A stretch of 64,000 nt of DNA from positions 9,458,501-9,522,500 of the forward strand of contig JAWUZG010000004.1 in NCBI GenBank assembly GCA_036785705.1, given 5' to 3'. The notes below the pieces were generated by a model. The model was not told the origin of the DNA. It saw nothing but the letters and a program-made list of their open reading frames with translations, and did not search any database. The stretch comes from Acanthornis magna. Its lineage: Eukaryota; Chordata; Aves; Passeriformes; Acanthizidae. Made by a program: the position numbers and the translations under genes. Positions 50,251 through 60,710 of this stretch are shown piece by piece; the first letter of the stretch is position 1, and every line of letters begins with the position of its first letter.

Positions 50251-50580
50251 AAATAATGGGGGATGCAGCTAAGGATCTTATGGCAGGCTGAGACATCATA
50301 TTATGTGAAGCTGTTGAAACCAGTGAAAACTGGTGGAGCTGAGCATTAAAGGAATATCTCAGTCACCAATGTCCACATGTCATGTGGCAAATGCCTGAGA
50401 CTTTTAACATGAAGAATGTTCTCCTTTGGTTCTTTTTCTCTATTTCAAACATGCTCCCTTTCTGTCTCCCATGTGGCTTCAGTTTTGATTTTCTTTTTAT
50501 AGTGAGCTTCTTCTTTTGCTTAACAGTGAATATTTCATTAGCAGCTACTCAAATACCCTCCAACTTCCACTCCAGGTATG
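50251..50580. other. Non-coding, no recognisable element
   Basis: Short plain stretch between the hairpin and the T-rich tract. An 80-codon frame extends into the T-rich tract and is phenylalanine-rich for that reason. Confidence 0.5.
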
Positions 50581-50681
50581 GGGTTTTTAATGTTGGTTTT
50601 GGTTTTGTTCCTTTTTTTTTTTAAATTTTGCTTGTTTATATGTTTTGTTTTGTTTGGTTTTTTTTTTTCTTTTTGTTGTTG
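50581..50681. repeat. T/G-rich low-complexity tract
   Basis: Mixed T runs with GG and TTTTG units, including a TTTTGTTTTGTTTGG stretch. The plus-strand frames across it translate to phenylalanine-rich peptides and are composition artefacts. Confidence 0.85.
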
Positions 50682-51240
50682 CATCTTTCACACTGGCTTT
50701 TTATCCTGAGAGTTTTTACCACTGCTGCTTTTTGCAACTCTCACTGGCATCACCATTTTCTTTTTTCCTATTCCATTTTGCTTTCCATTCTATATTTCAT
50801 TCAGAGCGAGAAGGGAGATTGGCAGGTATTTTGTGCCAAAAATTGAAGGGTTGGAAACAAAGGGTTTTACAGAAGCGGATAGAATTATTTATTGTGGGGA
50901 AAAAAAATCTCAGTGATCTTTTAAAATTAATTGAAATACCTTCAGTACTGGAAGCCCAAATATCACAACGTTGTGAAAGAGCTTAGCCTAAAGCAGACTG
51001 ATGCCAATAGAGGGATCACAAGTGACTTATAGTCAATTGGCATTAAAGCTGATTGAAATCTGTGACACTTCTGTGAAAAAGATGCCCCTCTCTCTGGGAT
51101 TAACTAGCCTTAGTTTATATTTACAGTGTGAATATAGCTGCTGTTGCCATAGGATATGATTGCCTTTCATATTCTGCAATGTACTGTGTCATGTTCTGTA
51201 CTATATTATGTAGCATGGTTTTAAAGATTTTTTCTGTTTT
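50682..51240. other. Non-coding, no recognisable element
   Basis: Plain sequence between the T/G tract and the MIR relic. A 113-codon plus-strand frame (50645-50986) starts in the T-rich tract and has no recognisable product. Confidence 0.5.
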
Positions 51241-51372
51241 CCATTTTACAGTTAAGAACTAAGGCATGCACTGCTTCTGTGGCTTGCTCAGGGTAAGATG
51301 TGGATATGTGTTTCAGAGCAAGGACTTGAATTTCAATCTTGTGAGTCAGTGCCTTAGCACTCAAACAGTTGC
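51241..51372 (-). repeat. MIR-type (CORE-SINE) relic, antisense
   Basis: Landmarks follow a reverse-complemented MIR in order. CCATTTTACAG is at 51241-51251, AACTAAGGCATGCA comes next, then TGGCTTGCTCAGGGTAAGA. CAGAGCAAGGACTTGAATTTC follows near 51314-51334, and TGAGTCAGTGCCTTAGCACT near 51342-51361. The element is old and diverged. It lies within a 112-codon minus-strand open frame (51221-51559), which is therefore most likely not a gene. Confidence 0.7.
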
Positions 51373-52752
51373 TACTCTCTGACACCTCTCTAGTAATCAA
51401 AGACCAAAAAGTGAAGAAGGGTAAAATGCCTATAGTATACCAAACCTTATGCTGAACCAGAAACAGAGGGAAAGAATTTACCTTAAAAAGCCCTTCCTCT
51501 AAAATGTTCTTATAGTATTGAAACTGGGCCACTTGGGCACCCAGGGATTCAAGATTCATGGATTTAGGACAGCAAACATGAAGGTGCTTGGTTGTATATC
51601 CCTGTGGATGAACAACTCACCAGGGATACAGGAGTCTTAGGGATCTGCTCATTGCACTGTTCATGCATTTTATATTAGAAAGTTGTCAGGTAAAGAAGAA
51701 AGAAAGGAAAAAAATGGAAATTAAATCATCCCCTCCTCCCCTGAAATAGGCTCAAGTTAAACTTTAGGCATAAATGTAAAGTTTATTCAGCATTATTCCC
51801 ATGGAAAGTAGATATCTAAGCCTGCTTGAATGAGAGGTTGCAGGCATGCTCAGAACAAATACCTAGAATATGATGAGCTATGCACCCACAGTACAGATAA
51901 GCTTGATCAATTTCTGCATTTTTAATCCTTTATGCAAATATTTTATTTTGTATTTATTTTAAAGAATACTATTTGTGCTTGCTGAGCATAAAAGAGGTAC
52001 AATTATGCATATCTAAATGACAACTGTCTGCAGTTTACCATGTGCCCCTGTACATGATGAATAATGGGTGCAAAGGGAAAATAAGGCCAGCAATAATATT
52101 GTCTCTTTAATTAATATCACATCAGTACAAGAAGACTTGGACGTGTGTCTTTGTGGGCATGATTCCCACAGAACTATAGAGTTATAGAGAAGACTGTTAC
52201 AGCTTTAAATTCCACTGTCTTATGATAAAATATTTCTGGAATAAAACTGAATTGGTCGATAGCCCCTTTCTTTCCACTGTCTTCTATATCCATATACTCC
52301 TGTAAGGTGCTTTTTTCTATTTTATTGTGGTTACTCCTTTAGCAACTTTCAGCAAATATTACTTTGCTAGTATTCTTGACAAGTTTTATTGCTACACTTC
52401 AACCTCCTCCTCCACTTAGGGGTAGAATAATGTCAGTCATCTTGCTCTAAAAAATAAATAAGGTAAATGCCATTTCTTTTCTTATTTTTACTTTGGCAAC
52501 ATGTTTTTCTCTGTTTCACTCTGAAAAAAATGCTATTTTTTGGAAGATGGCCCTATTTTGGAAGATTTCATAAAGACTATAGTATCATGAATTTTAAGAT
52601 TTGGACAAGGAACAGCATCATCTTGATGGACACAGTGAAATTTTAAGCAGTGACTTGAGTAGATGTGCCCCATTTACATGCTCTTGTAATTTTAAAGATA
52701 CACACAGATTGCAAAAAATTACTTAATCTCTGTTTCACACCTAGTGAATAGG
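51373..52752. other. Non-coding, no recognisable element
   Basis: AT-rich sequence. A near-direct repeat of CTATTTTGGAAGAT lies at about 52533-52548 and 52553-52566. No gene was seen before the CR1 copy. Confidence 0.5.
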
Positions 52753-53105
52753 ATCATAGAATCATAGAATCACTGATGTGGGAAAAGACCTTTAAGATTA
52801 GCGAGTCCAACGATTAACCTAACACTGCCGAATCCACCACTAAACCACATTCTTAATCACCACATCCATGTGTCTTTTAAATACCTCCAGGGATGATGAT
52901 TCCACCGTTTCCCTGGGCAGCCTGTTCCAATGCTTGACAACCCTTACAATGAAGAAATGTTTCCTAATACCAAATGTAAACCTCCAGTGGACCACCTTGA
53001 GGCTGTTTCCTCTTGTCCCATCACATATTTTCTGCTATCTGGGAGAAGAGGCCAACGCTCACCTCACTACAACCTCCTTTAAGGTAGTTGTAGAGGGCTA
53101 TGAAA
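52753..53105 (-). mobile_element. CR1 LINE, 5'-truncated copy, minus strand
   Basis: The left edge, ATCATAGAATCATAGAAT, is the reverse complement of the CR1 3' tail (ATTCTATG units), so the element runs on the minus strand with its 3' end at 52753. Reading right, known CR1 3'-region landmarks follow in order: AAGACCTTTAAGATTA, GAGTCCAACG, CCACTAAACCACA, GTCTTTTAAATACCTCCAGG, CCCTGGGCAGCCTGTTCCAA, GAAGAAATGTTTCCTAATA, TTTCCTCTTGTCCCATCAC and CTACAACCTCCTTTAAGGTA. The copy stops near 53105 and keeps only the last 350 or so bases of a LINE of several kb, as most CR1 copies do. It encodes no reverse transcriptase. Divergence is moderate. The 81-codon plus-strand frame across it is antisense and meaningless. 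Confidence 0.97.
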
Positions 53106-53537
53106 TAAAATAAATAAAAGAGCTAAAGTCTGTTCTTTAGCTCAGAGGACAAGCAGTGTGTCACAACTCACATTCATGCAGCTAGATGGTCTCAAAGGCA
53201 AGATGACCATTGTCCTGCAGTTTGGGAACAGTCTCCAATCCTAGATAACCCCTGAACTACACCACAGTGTAGAAGATGGCAGTGATTGCCTTAAAACTGT
53301 CAAGGACTGTGCCTCTAAACATGCTGACTGTGCCCTACTCCTGTTTATGAAGCTGGATGAACCTTTGATTTTTATAGTTCAGTGACCCTGTAAGAAGGAA
53401 CACTGCATACTGAGAAATGAGCTACATATATTATTTGTTTTCTGCCCGCTACACAGAACCTCAGCAGTATCCTACTTCTTTAGTGGTTGATATTTTGGGA
53501 TTATAAACCCAAAGAACGATAAACACCAGGAATTATA
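53106..53537. other. Non-coding, no recognisable element
   Basis: Flank of the CR1 copy, starting with an A-rich AAATAAAATAAATAAAAG patch. No gene seen. Confidence 0.5.
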
Positions 53538-53567
53538 AATCCCAGGGGATGATGAACCCCTGGGATT
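53538..53567. repeat. Perfect inverted repeat, 11-base arms, 8-base loop
   Basis: AATCCCAGGGG at 53538-53548 and CCCCTGGGATT at 53557-53567 are exact reverse complements around ATGATGAA. Related words (GGGATTATAAACCC, AATTATAAATCCC) lie just upstream. The hairpin may be the remnant of a small fold-back element or chance; no terminal duplications were recognised. Confidence 0.85.
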
Positions 53568-54206
53568 AAGCGTGGATTTCCAGAACTCAAAGTCTGTAGG
53601 TGCAAACTCAGCTGGGGAGAAGGCCCAAAAGGGACACTTGATTAATAGGGTAAAACAAGCATGGCTGATTCTAGGATACCACATGTTTTCAAAAAGTTAT
53701 TAGGAGAAAAACTGATCATATTTGAAGAATTTAAGCTATTATTCTTAGTATGCACTGCTTGATAATTCTGTATGTATTGACAGGTCCAACTACAAGAGTC
53801 ATTATTAAAAATCAGAGCTTTTTTCCTCTAGCTGTGTATGTGCATGCAACTTGTGTGCTTTAACTTGGCAGAAGGCTTCAATGAGTGAAAACCAGTGAAT
53901 AGCAATCAGTTACGTATCTATCTTCTGTATTTTTAGTTTTGGAAGGGGAAAATATTCAATTTAAGACATTGAGATGTTTCCTCTAATTAACGGTATTCTT
54001 TTATGGAGTGCTATTTCTTTTCAGAGGTATCCCAATTTTCCTATCTTATGTTATAAAAGACATCAGCAACATATCTTGATGAATATTCCTATGTACTATG
54101 GCTGCTCCTAAAATATTAATGTCTAGTAAAATCCTTATTAAAAAGTGGAGGAATTTTTTTTGTGCATAAGTGCATATGCATGTTGATATAGAAACACACC
54201 ATATGT
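53568..54206. other. Non-coding, no recognisable element
   Basis: AT-rich sequence between the hairpin and the TTCC array. Nothing further was identified. Confidence 0.55.
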
Positions 54207-54330
54207 CTTCCTTCCTTCCTTCCTTCCTTCCTTCCTTCCTTCCTTCCTTCCTTCCTTCCTTCCTTCCTTCCTTCCTTCCTTCCTTCCTTCGTGCCTGCCT
54301 GCCTTCCTGCCTTCCTGCCTTTCTTCCTTT
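54207..54330. repeat. (CTTC)n tetranucleotide microsatellite
   Basis: Twenty-one uninterrupted CTTC units (54207-54290) are followed by a degenerate mix of CTGC and CTTC units to about 54330. The frames on both strands across it encode repetitive serine/phenylalanine/leucine/proline or lysine/glutamate/glycine/arginine strings and are artefacts. The long pure core predicts high length variability. Confidence 0.98.
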
Positions 54331-55314
54331 ACATATAACTGCTTGCAGATTGCTATTGTCTTTTGCCATCCAGGAGGGACATCAATCATTTTGAAGCTGA
54401 AGATATTTTCAGGAAAATGCTCAGGTCTTTTTATATTGAAAGAGGCTTGATTTAATCAGAGATCTGAAATCTTCTTTTACCTGTCCATAGAGTCTAAGAT
54501 TTGCCTGCCCTTATGTTGTCATTGTAAAATAAAAGCAAAAATACGTATGCTTGTGCAAAAGACTCCTTCAGTTTTGCTTTCTTATTGCTGAAGCAGCTTG
54601 AATGGCACAGCATAGGTTCAGATACTGAGGATACACAGCCATGAGAAGTGTACTGTTAATTTTATCATCTCAGAGGGAGCCAGGCCTGAAATAGGTTATT
54701 CCAATTTGGTACTGTAGCAGAGAATTCATCTGGGGCTGGCCTCAGCATCTGCTTGGAGCACTCAGACGTCATCTTTGAAGCTAGCTGAGGGGACTATACT
54801 GTCATCCCAAAGGAACCAGAGTGGATTTGTTCCATTTGTGTATTTGTGCCCACTTTTCTTCCAAATGTGATAGAGTCAAATGAGGCAAGCTCAGGAGCTT
54901 TACAAGCTCTGTGACATGGTGTGGCTCTTAAGTTTAACTAAAATCATATTTACATAAGCATGCTTGGTTTGATCCAGCAAACATTTTACATTCATATCCT
55001 GATTGAAAAGACAGAGTCTGACTGCTTCTGTAGAGGTGACATGATACTCTTCTTCTTTGACCAAACTCTTCCTGAAGTGAGATACTTTTCCAAACTAGCA
55101 TGAAGTTCCTCAGAAAAATAGTTTTGGAACCTTTCAAATGAATTCAAAACACGAGCCTGTGCAACTAAGCAGTGTTTTCTCCCACTGCTATTGTAAATTA
55201 CTGCCTTCTTTGTACTGGCCCTATTGTAGTTCTGGACTAGAAACCCCTAAGGTGAAAAAGAAAGCCATTTTTGTTGTTGCTGTTGTTGTCTGTAAAAAAA
55301 TTAAAATATCAGCA
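54331..55314. other. Non-coding, small simple repeats
   Basis: No supported gene. A GTT-rich patch lies near 55270-55290 and A runs near 55293-55299. A direct TGTGACATGGTGTGG-type stretch near 54911 was considered and carries no further signal. Confidence 0.5.
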
Positions 55315-55326
55315 CCCCCCCCCCCC
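55315..55326. repeat. Poly-C tract (12 C)
   Basis: Run of twelve C after AGCA and before GCAC. A simple homopolymer that may be a sequencing-length uncertainty. Confidence 0.85.
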
Positions 55327-55520
55327 GCACTATGATTCCAGATTTGTGCAGACTGGCATTATGCTAGATTGAAATCTTCCCACGTTTAATTTGAGGGACA
55401 TCACAAGAGTTAATAAAAGTTTTGTCCTTATTACATTGAAATCAGTTCACACTCTCAGTAACTGCTGTGTGAACAGGAACAGATTTATTCATGCACTAAG
55501 GTACAACTCCTAGAGCGCTT
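55327..55520. other. Non-coding, no recognisable element
   Basis: Short plain interval; nothing identified. Confidence 0.55.
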
Positions 55521-55632
55521 GGTTGCTTGGGGTTTTTTTTGGTTTTTTTGGTTTTTTTTAAATTATTTTTTTTTGTTTTGTTTTGTTGTTGTTGGTTTTT
55601 GTTGGGTTTTTTGTTTTGTTTTGTTTTGTTTT
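55521..55632. repeat. T/G-rich tract, (TTTTG)n-like
   Basis: About 110 bases almost entirely of T and G, with T runs up to nine bases, GTT triplets and terminal TTTTG pentamers. The opposite strand is A/C-rich, similar to the tract at 1249-1321. No retrocopy body was recognised next to it. Confidence 0.92.
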
Positions 55633-55954
55633 AATTAACAAGTTTATCTCTCTGATAAAACCAAAATTGAATTAAATCTCCTGGTTCTTTTCTGAGACAG
55701 TAGTGATAATAAGTCATAACTGCTACTGAACATCTATCTAAAAGCCAATGACTATCAGTGCTTTAGTATATCAGTTATCACAGTATTTTTAGGTTCATAA
55801 AGAAGTAAAGGCTACATGCTGCTCTCCTTAAGTCAATGAGAACTTTGCATTGATTTTGAAGGAAGAAAGATGAAGACCCAAGTGCGATATCTTGGATTTT
55901 ACATTCTGGTTATCAATGATAAATATTGACTTCTTTCATGGCAAGTACTAAAGA
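55633..55954. other. Non-coding, no recognisable element
   Basis: AT-rich interval leading into a MIR relic. The portion near 55757-55800 (GTGCTTTAGTATATCAGTT) could be more of the same old element but is too diverged to claim. Confidence 0.45.
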
Positions 55955-56048
55955 TTATTTTCCCCCTTTTACAAGTGACAAAAATCAAAGCTGAGAGGTT
56001 AAATGCCTTGTGTTCAGCCACAGGTAAAGAACATGGAAGAACTAAGAG
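55955..56048 (-). repeat. MIR-type (CORE-SINE) relic, antisense
   Basis: ATTATTTTCCCCCTTTTACA is followed by AGCTGAGAGGTTAAATGCCT, GTTCAGCCACAGGTAAAGAA and CATGGAAGAACTAAG. This follows the order of a reverse-complemented MIR (cccattttacag, gaggttaagt, ttgcccaaggtcacacag, gagtggcagaac). The copy is diverged. A 78-codon minus-strand frame across it is not supported as a gene. Confidence 0.65.
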
Positions 56049-57677
56049 GCTCAGGGAGATTTTGACAATCAGCTCTGAACTGAACCTTGCAGAAATTTGG
56101 CAGTTACAGGAGGCAGCAGATGAGACAGGAGGCATATACTGACTGAAGGGAAATGCACAGAGATGCTTAGGGCATTAAGTGAAGCATGGGCTAAAAAAAA
56201 GCCTAAGAAAATTTTCCAGGCATGGATACTGCAGTATATGCTGTTCCTACTGGAGGCATGGGGGAGCTGCTTTGAAGTCAGGACTTCAGGAGTGTGGGAC
56301 TCCAGGCTGGGGATCCTGATCTTCATGCTCACTGCTTCATGAGGTTTGACAAGGTCTTTTCTCACACTGCTCCACTGGCACCGTGTGAAGTAAAATTGCG
56401 ATGTGCAGATACAGAAGCACCAAGTCTGGTATACTTTATTTGGGGAGGCTGAGATTGATTTAGCCAGGTTTCTCTAGATGACAAAGTAAGAAAAGAAGCT
56501 GAATGTGCAGGCTAGTGGCCCTTTTAACCTTAGGACATGAAACCTTTTGCACTGATCAGCTTTTCTAGAAGGCCTTCCAATGGAAAAAAAAATTCTTTAG
56601 TATTAAATTATATAACCGGCATGATGCACAGCACAAGGAAGAGGATTTTGTTAGCCTTTTGCTGAGAAGGGTTTTGCTGTCTTGAGTTTTTGCAGAAGGA
56701 AAACGAGGAAGAAAATAATGGTTATAGAAGGTGCATGTAACACAAGCTAGATTGCTATCTTATGTTTCAATTTTCTGCTTGTCTTTCGTAAGAATTCCAG
56801 TTTACTTTACAGTAAAAATGATCTATCACATTAAAATAGGTGGTGAGGATTATTTATAAAGAGCTAGAAAGAACATAGTGTGTTTTCCTGGTATTCCCCA
56901 TGACATGTATAGTAGCATCCCTGATACCTAGGAGAGGAAGAAATCTATGTATAGGTATAGAAATTAGAAGGAGATGGGAAATGCCTATAATTGGTCCCTG
57001 TCTGGGGAAAGAGATGTTTCATACAAGAAAAATAATCTTGTTAGGCAAGGGTTTTGCATCTTAATAGAGAAAAGGGGGGAAAAAAACCCCAAAGAAATTG
57101 CAATTATTTTGAAAAGAAGTCTGAATGTACAGTCATCAGCCATAAAGTGTAATATGCATTTCATTTATATATGTATCCACGCTTAACTATTTATAAATTC
57201 TCAGTATCACTGAGTATTACTGGGCTGCTGAGGACTTATGTTAAATAGATAGACTTGCATTTAAATGCTGATCTCAACTTTCCACAAGGGACCACTAAAA
57301 AGTCTTTCAGTAGAAAAGGCTGGGATCAGCAAAACATGAAATCATTATAGCTGCAGACTTTCTAGACCTGCTTTGTATTAAGCTTTTGAAAGGGACATTT
57401 GTTTAAGGATAAGATAGTTTTATCTCGCCTTGAATGTTTAATCTTATTGTATGTCAGAATCCTTTCAGAAGGGCACGGAACAAGGACCGAGGCACAGATC
57501 TGTCCACCCCCTCCAAACTGACACATGAGAAGTCCTGATGGAATCTGACTCTTAAAGGATGTCTGCAATAGGGAACCTGGAAGTCTTTGTGGTGATTCCA
57601 TCATTCTTTACATCATCATTTATTAAAACACACCTGTGAGAATTCACCTGGGTGAGTGCCCTAGGGGATATACCAAC
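56049..57677. other. Non-coding, no recognisable gene
   Basis: AT-rich sequence with overlapping frames up to 98 codons (56069-56365 minus), none recognisable. Confidence 0.5.
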
Positions 57678-57819
57678 CTTTTCCTTCTTCACTTCCTTCA
57701 CTACAAGCAAATTTAAGGTGCTAATTTCACTGCCATGGAGGGAGTATGATTTTTTCAGCCTGTCAGGTTCTTGTTGAATTCTATCATAAATTTGGTCATA
57801 CAGTGATGTTGTCATTTCC
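57678..57819 (-). CDS. Orphan coding-exon candidate of unknown product
   Basis: This is a 142-base block on the minus strand inside the longest open frame of the window (57552-57962, 136 codons). Entering from the right, it has a pyrimidine-rich acceptor (CCCCCACTCCGCTGCCCCAG) ending at 57820. It ends at AAG|GTTGGT, with GT at 57677-57676; that donor has the right dinucleotide and a G at +5 but T at +3, so it is weak. The encoded stretch begins near MTTSLYDQIYDRIQQEPDRL. It is charged, with an acidic/basic mix and a lysine-rich C-terminal part (VVKEVKKEK), unlike the hydrophobic or low-complexity products of other frames here. I do not recognise the family, and neighbouring exons were not found. 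It may be a real internal exon, a decayed retroelement or retrocopy fragment, or chance. Confidence 0.25.
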
Positions 57820-60368
57820 CTGGGGCAGCGGAGTGGGGGCCTAGAATGAAGTGACCTGCAGCACCAGGGTGACCGGCTATCAAATATCCAAGTGCATAGC
57901 TCCAGAGAGAAAGGAATGTTGGCCTCCATAGATTCAGTTATGGAAAAAAATACAGTACCCAAGTTTATGGTAGGTTTTATTTATTTATTTTTTCACAATC
58001 TGCAGTTTTATTGATGTATTACAAAGGATCCCATACCAATGTAATCCTGTATAAATTTGGATGAAGAATTATAGATTATCTGACCTTTACCTGTAAATTG
58101 ATTTATCCTTCAGCCGCCCTCAAGTCATTGGGATTATTTCAGACCTGGGTAGTCCCTAAAGTCTGCAACCTGTAGAAGACAGGGACAATGTTATGAAGAG
58201 ATGGTTGGTAAGGTGATTTCCATTAGGATGTGCAGAGGTAAAAAACATTCAGAAAAGCTATAGTATGAAAGTAAATACTGTTCAGAACAACCTTTTTTTT
58301 TTTTCCCCAGCATGTATTTTTGGAGTTAAAGAAACCCTTTGTCTTGACTTCTTGCTGCACCTGCTTTATCTTGCTTTCACCTGACAAAGATAACTCCTCA
58401 TTCTTTTCCCACTTCTTCGTGATTCTTGAAGGGGTAGCATCTTGCAAGGTGTTTTATACATCCCTTCTTCATCTTCTCGTGCTACTTTTTGCCTTAAGTG
58501 TTAAGTTGTTTTAAATGGGGATTTTCTCTAGGTAGCTTACCAAATTCACCCATTTACTACCTTAAAAAAATACATAAAAACCATAGTAATCACCATGACT
58601 TCATAAGCAAGCTGATTCTTGCTCCATTCTTCTGAAATATGAGTGAATGGATGTCTTCTGAAGTAAAAACTATGAATAATAACAACAGATACACTGAAGG
58701 GATGCTATAAAAAGCAGTTGCATGTAAGTGGTAAGAACAGACCTCAAAGAAAGAATCAGTTATTTTTATAAACAAGGTCTTTGATTTGTTCATATAAAAA
58801 ACAAGACTAAGAATTCAACGTGTTTGAGAGGATCAGAGCTGAACTTAAGTGCAGTTGCCTGTTTAATAGCTGCATGTATTAAAAATAGCAGCATAGAAGT
58901 TGATTGCTTAAGCTCCTCAGTGATGCATGCCATGTATCTGAGTCTATAATTTGGCATCTGGGATATAGAAACTGTTGTCGCCCGAAGATTCGCTTATAAT
59001 CCAATGATAAATGGCATAAGAAGTGTCTGTTCCTGGAAATGAAGGGTGGTCAAGGAAAAAAGCTTTGAAATCCTTATTCTCTTCTGGTTTTTTTGTACTG
59101 AGTCTACTGAAGTATTCATATACCTGATGGATGGCAAAGAGGAACATTGTGACAGAAAGTGCTCTGCTTGGTAATCCAAATGCTTAGAGGTGGATCACAT
59201 CTCCTGAGCTGCTGAATTTTAGCTATGTGTAGGTGGAATGTAGCCAAACAATGTCCGTGTAGTTTGTGCACTAGTGTATAATTAGCCAAGTACTTAAGCT
59301 TTCCTTTTTGTTTTTGATCTTTTAGATGTGATAGCTAATGTTCTGTACATAAAAACGAGACAAAGTGCTCTCTCCAATTCTTTCAGAGTATTTCCATTTA
59401 TAGAGATGTCAGAGAGCTTTTTTTGTTATAATTCTAGGGAACATGAATGTCTGAGCTTCTGAACTGATTAACATCTTGTGCATGCAAATCTAACACAAAA
59501 GAATCTATTTACAGCTTGACTTCACAGCAGATTGCTACCATATTAGCAAACACCTTTAAGTTGTTTGAAAAAGTGATGATTTGTTATTTCCTTTAGGCTG
59601 TGTCTCTCTCACTTATATGTGGCTGCTTTTTTCTCTCTTTTAATGATATCCCCATCGTCAGCACCACCACAAAAAAAAAACCCCAACGCCTTTAATAGTT
59701 GCTCCCCAGGTTGATGGATAGTATTCATAAAATAATTTAAGGTGTGGTATGGAAACTTCCTCTTTCAGTCTATCTGAAGAGTTGTTGTCTTCAAGTTTTT
59801 ACAGATGGCTGCAAGACAACCTACCGAATCTTAATGCAAATTAGAATTTCAATGTGAATATGACTGCGTATGAAGACAGTGTGCAACTAAATACATCAGA
59901 ATAAATTAGTAAAGAAATCTGTTTTTAAAAGATTTTAGAAACAAATTTCTGTTTAGCTGTCTCTGCTATACACGTATTATCAATTTAATATTGAATCAAT
60001 TCAATTTCTGCTGTAGAGATAAAAATTGATGTGCATGCATTAACTACAGACAACAATAAAAGGAAAGCTGAATGATCATTCAGACTATTTTACAGTCTCA
60101 TGCCTAGGAGTGGTTATTTTGGGTCAAGGATATTGTAAAGGAGAGGGCAAGCAAGGACAAACAAGAAAGCTTGCTCATTTGCTCCTATGTTGTGCCTGTT
60201 CTAAAGTTGGCTGTTTTCAGGGAATTCAATCCTAGCATGTTTAAAAGCAGTGCTGAATGAACAAAAGCTTGTCTGTAAGAAGGGGACCACATTCTTAGCT
60301 GATGGGAGGTATCATGGCTGCACTTACATCAATTAAGCTACGGCTTGCTATATACAATATTCTAGAAA
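57820..60368. other. Non-coding, no recognisable gene
   Basis: AT-rich sequence. A T run at about 58292-58303 and an A run near 59670-59679 are the only simple repeats noted. Open frames are below about 75 codons. Confidence 0.5.
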
Positions 60369-60403
60369 ACACACACACATATGTATATTAAATATATGTA
60401 TAT
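60369..60403. repeat. (AC)n/(AT)n mixed microsatellite
   Basis: A short ACACACAC run passes into imperfect TATGTATATTAAATATATGTATAT. A simple repeat. Confidence 0.8.
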
Positions 60404-60710
60404 CTTTATGTTAAGATATTAATGGAGAAGAAAGCAGAATCAGATGAATGTTTTCATTTTTAATGGGCACGGAGAGTAAACCTACTCAAAGGTAACACAA
60501 ATATAGTTTTGTAGTTAAATATAGCCTAAGAAATGTGAAAATGTGACTGGTAAATGTTAAATAATAAAGTTGTAACATAGTAGAAATTTCACAGTAGAAT
60601 ACTTACACAGAATAAAGATTAGTTTTAGGACTCCACTCATAATTTTTAGGAGCCTTAGTCTTGGAGATGGATTCTGTCGCACTAGGTATTATCCAAGCTC
60701 TGTATTATCC
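60404..60710. other. Non-coding flank of the CR1 copy
   Basis: AT-rich. Immediately before the recognisable CR1 body an 11-base word, TATTATCCAAG, occurs twice (60687-60697 and 60703-60713). This may be a local duplication at the 5' truncation point. Confidence 0.5.

Noticed and set aside
50382..50986. Phenylalanine-rich open frames suggesting a membrane protein
   Set aside because: They come from the T-rich low-complexity tract.
51221..51559. 112-codon minus-strand open frame
   Set aside because: It overlaps a MIR-type relic and has no recognisable product or exon boundaries.
52868..53113. 81-codon plus-strand open frame
   Set aside because: It is antisense to the minus-strand CR1 copy.
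54046..54394. Open frames of 74-107 codons encoding lysine/glutamate/glycine/arginine or serine/phenylalanine/leucine/proline repeats
   Set aside because: They are direct translations of the TTCC microsatellite on both strands and have no independent coding evidence.
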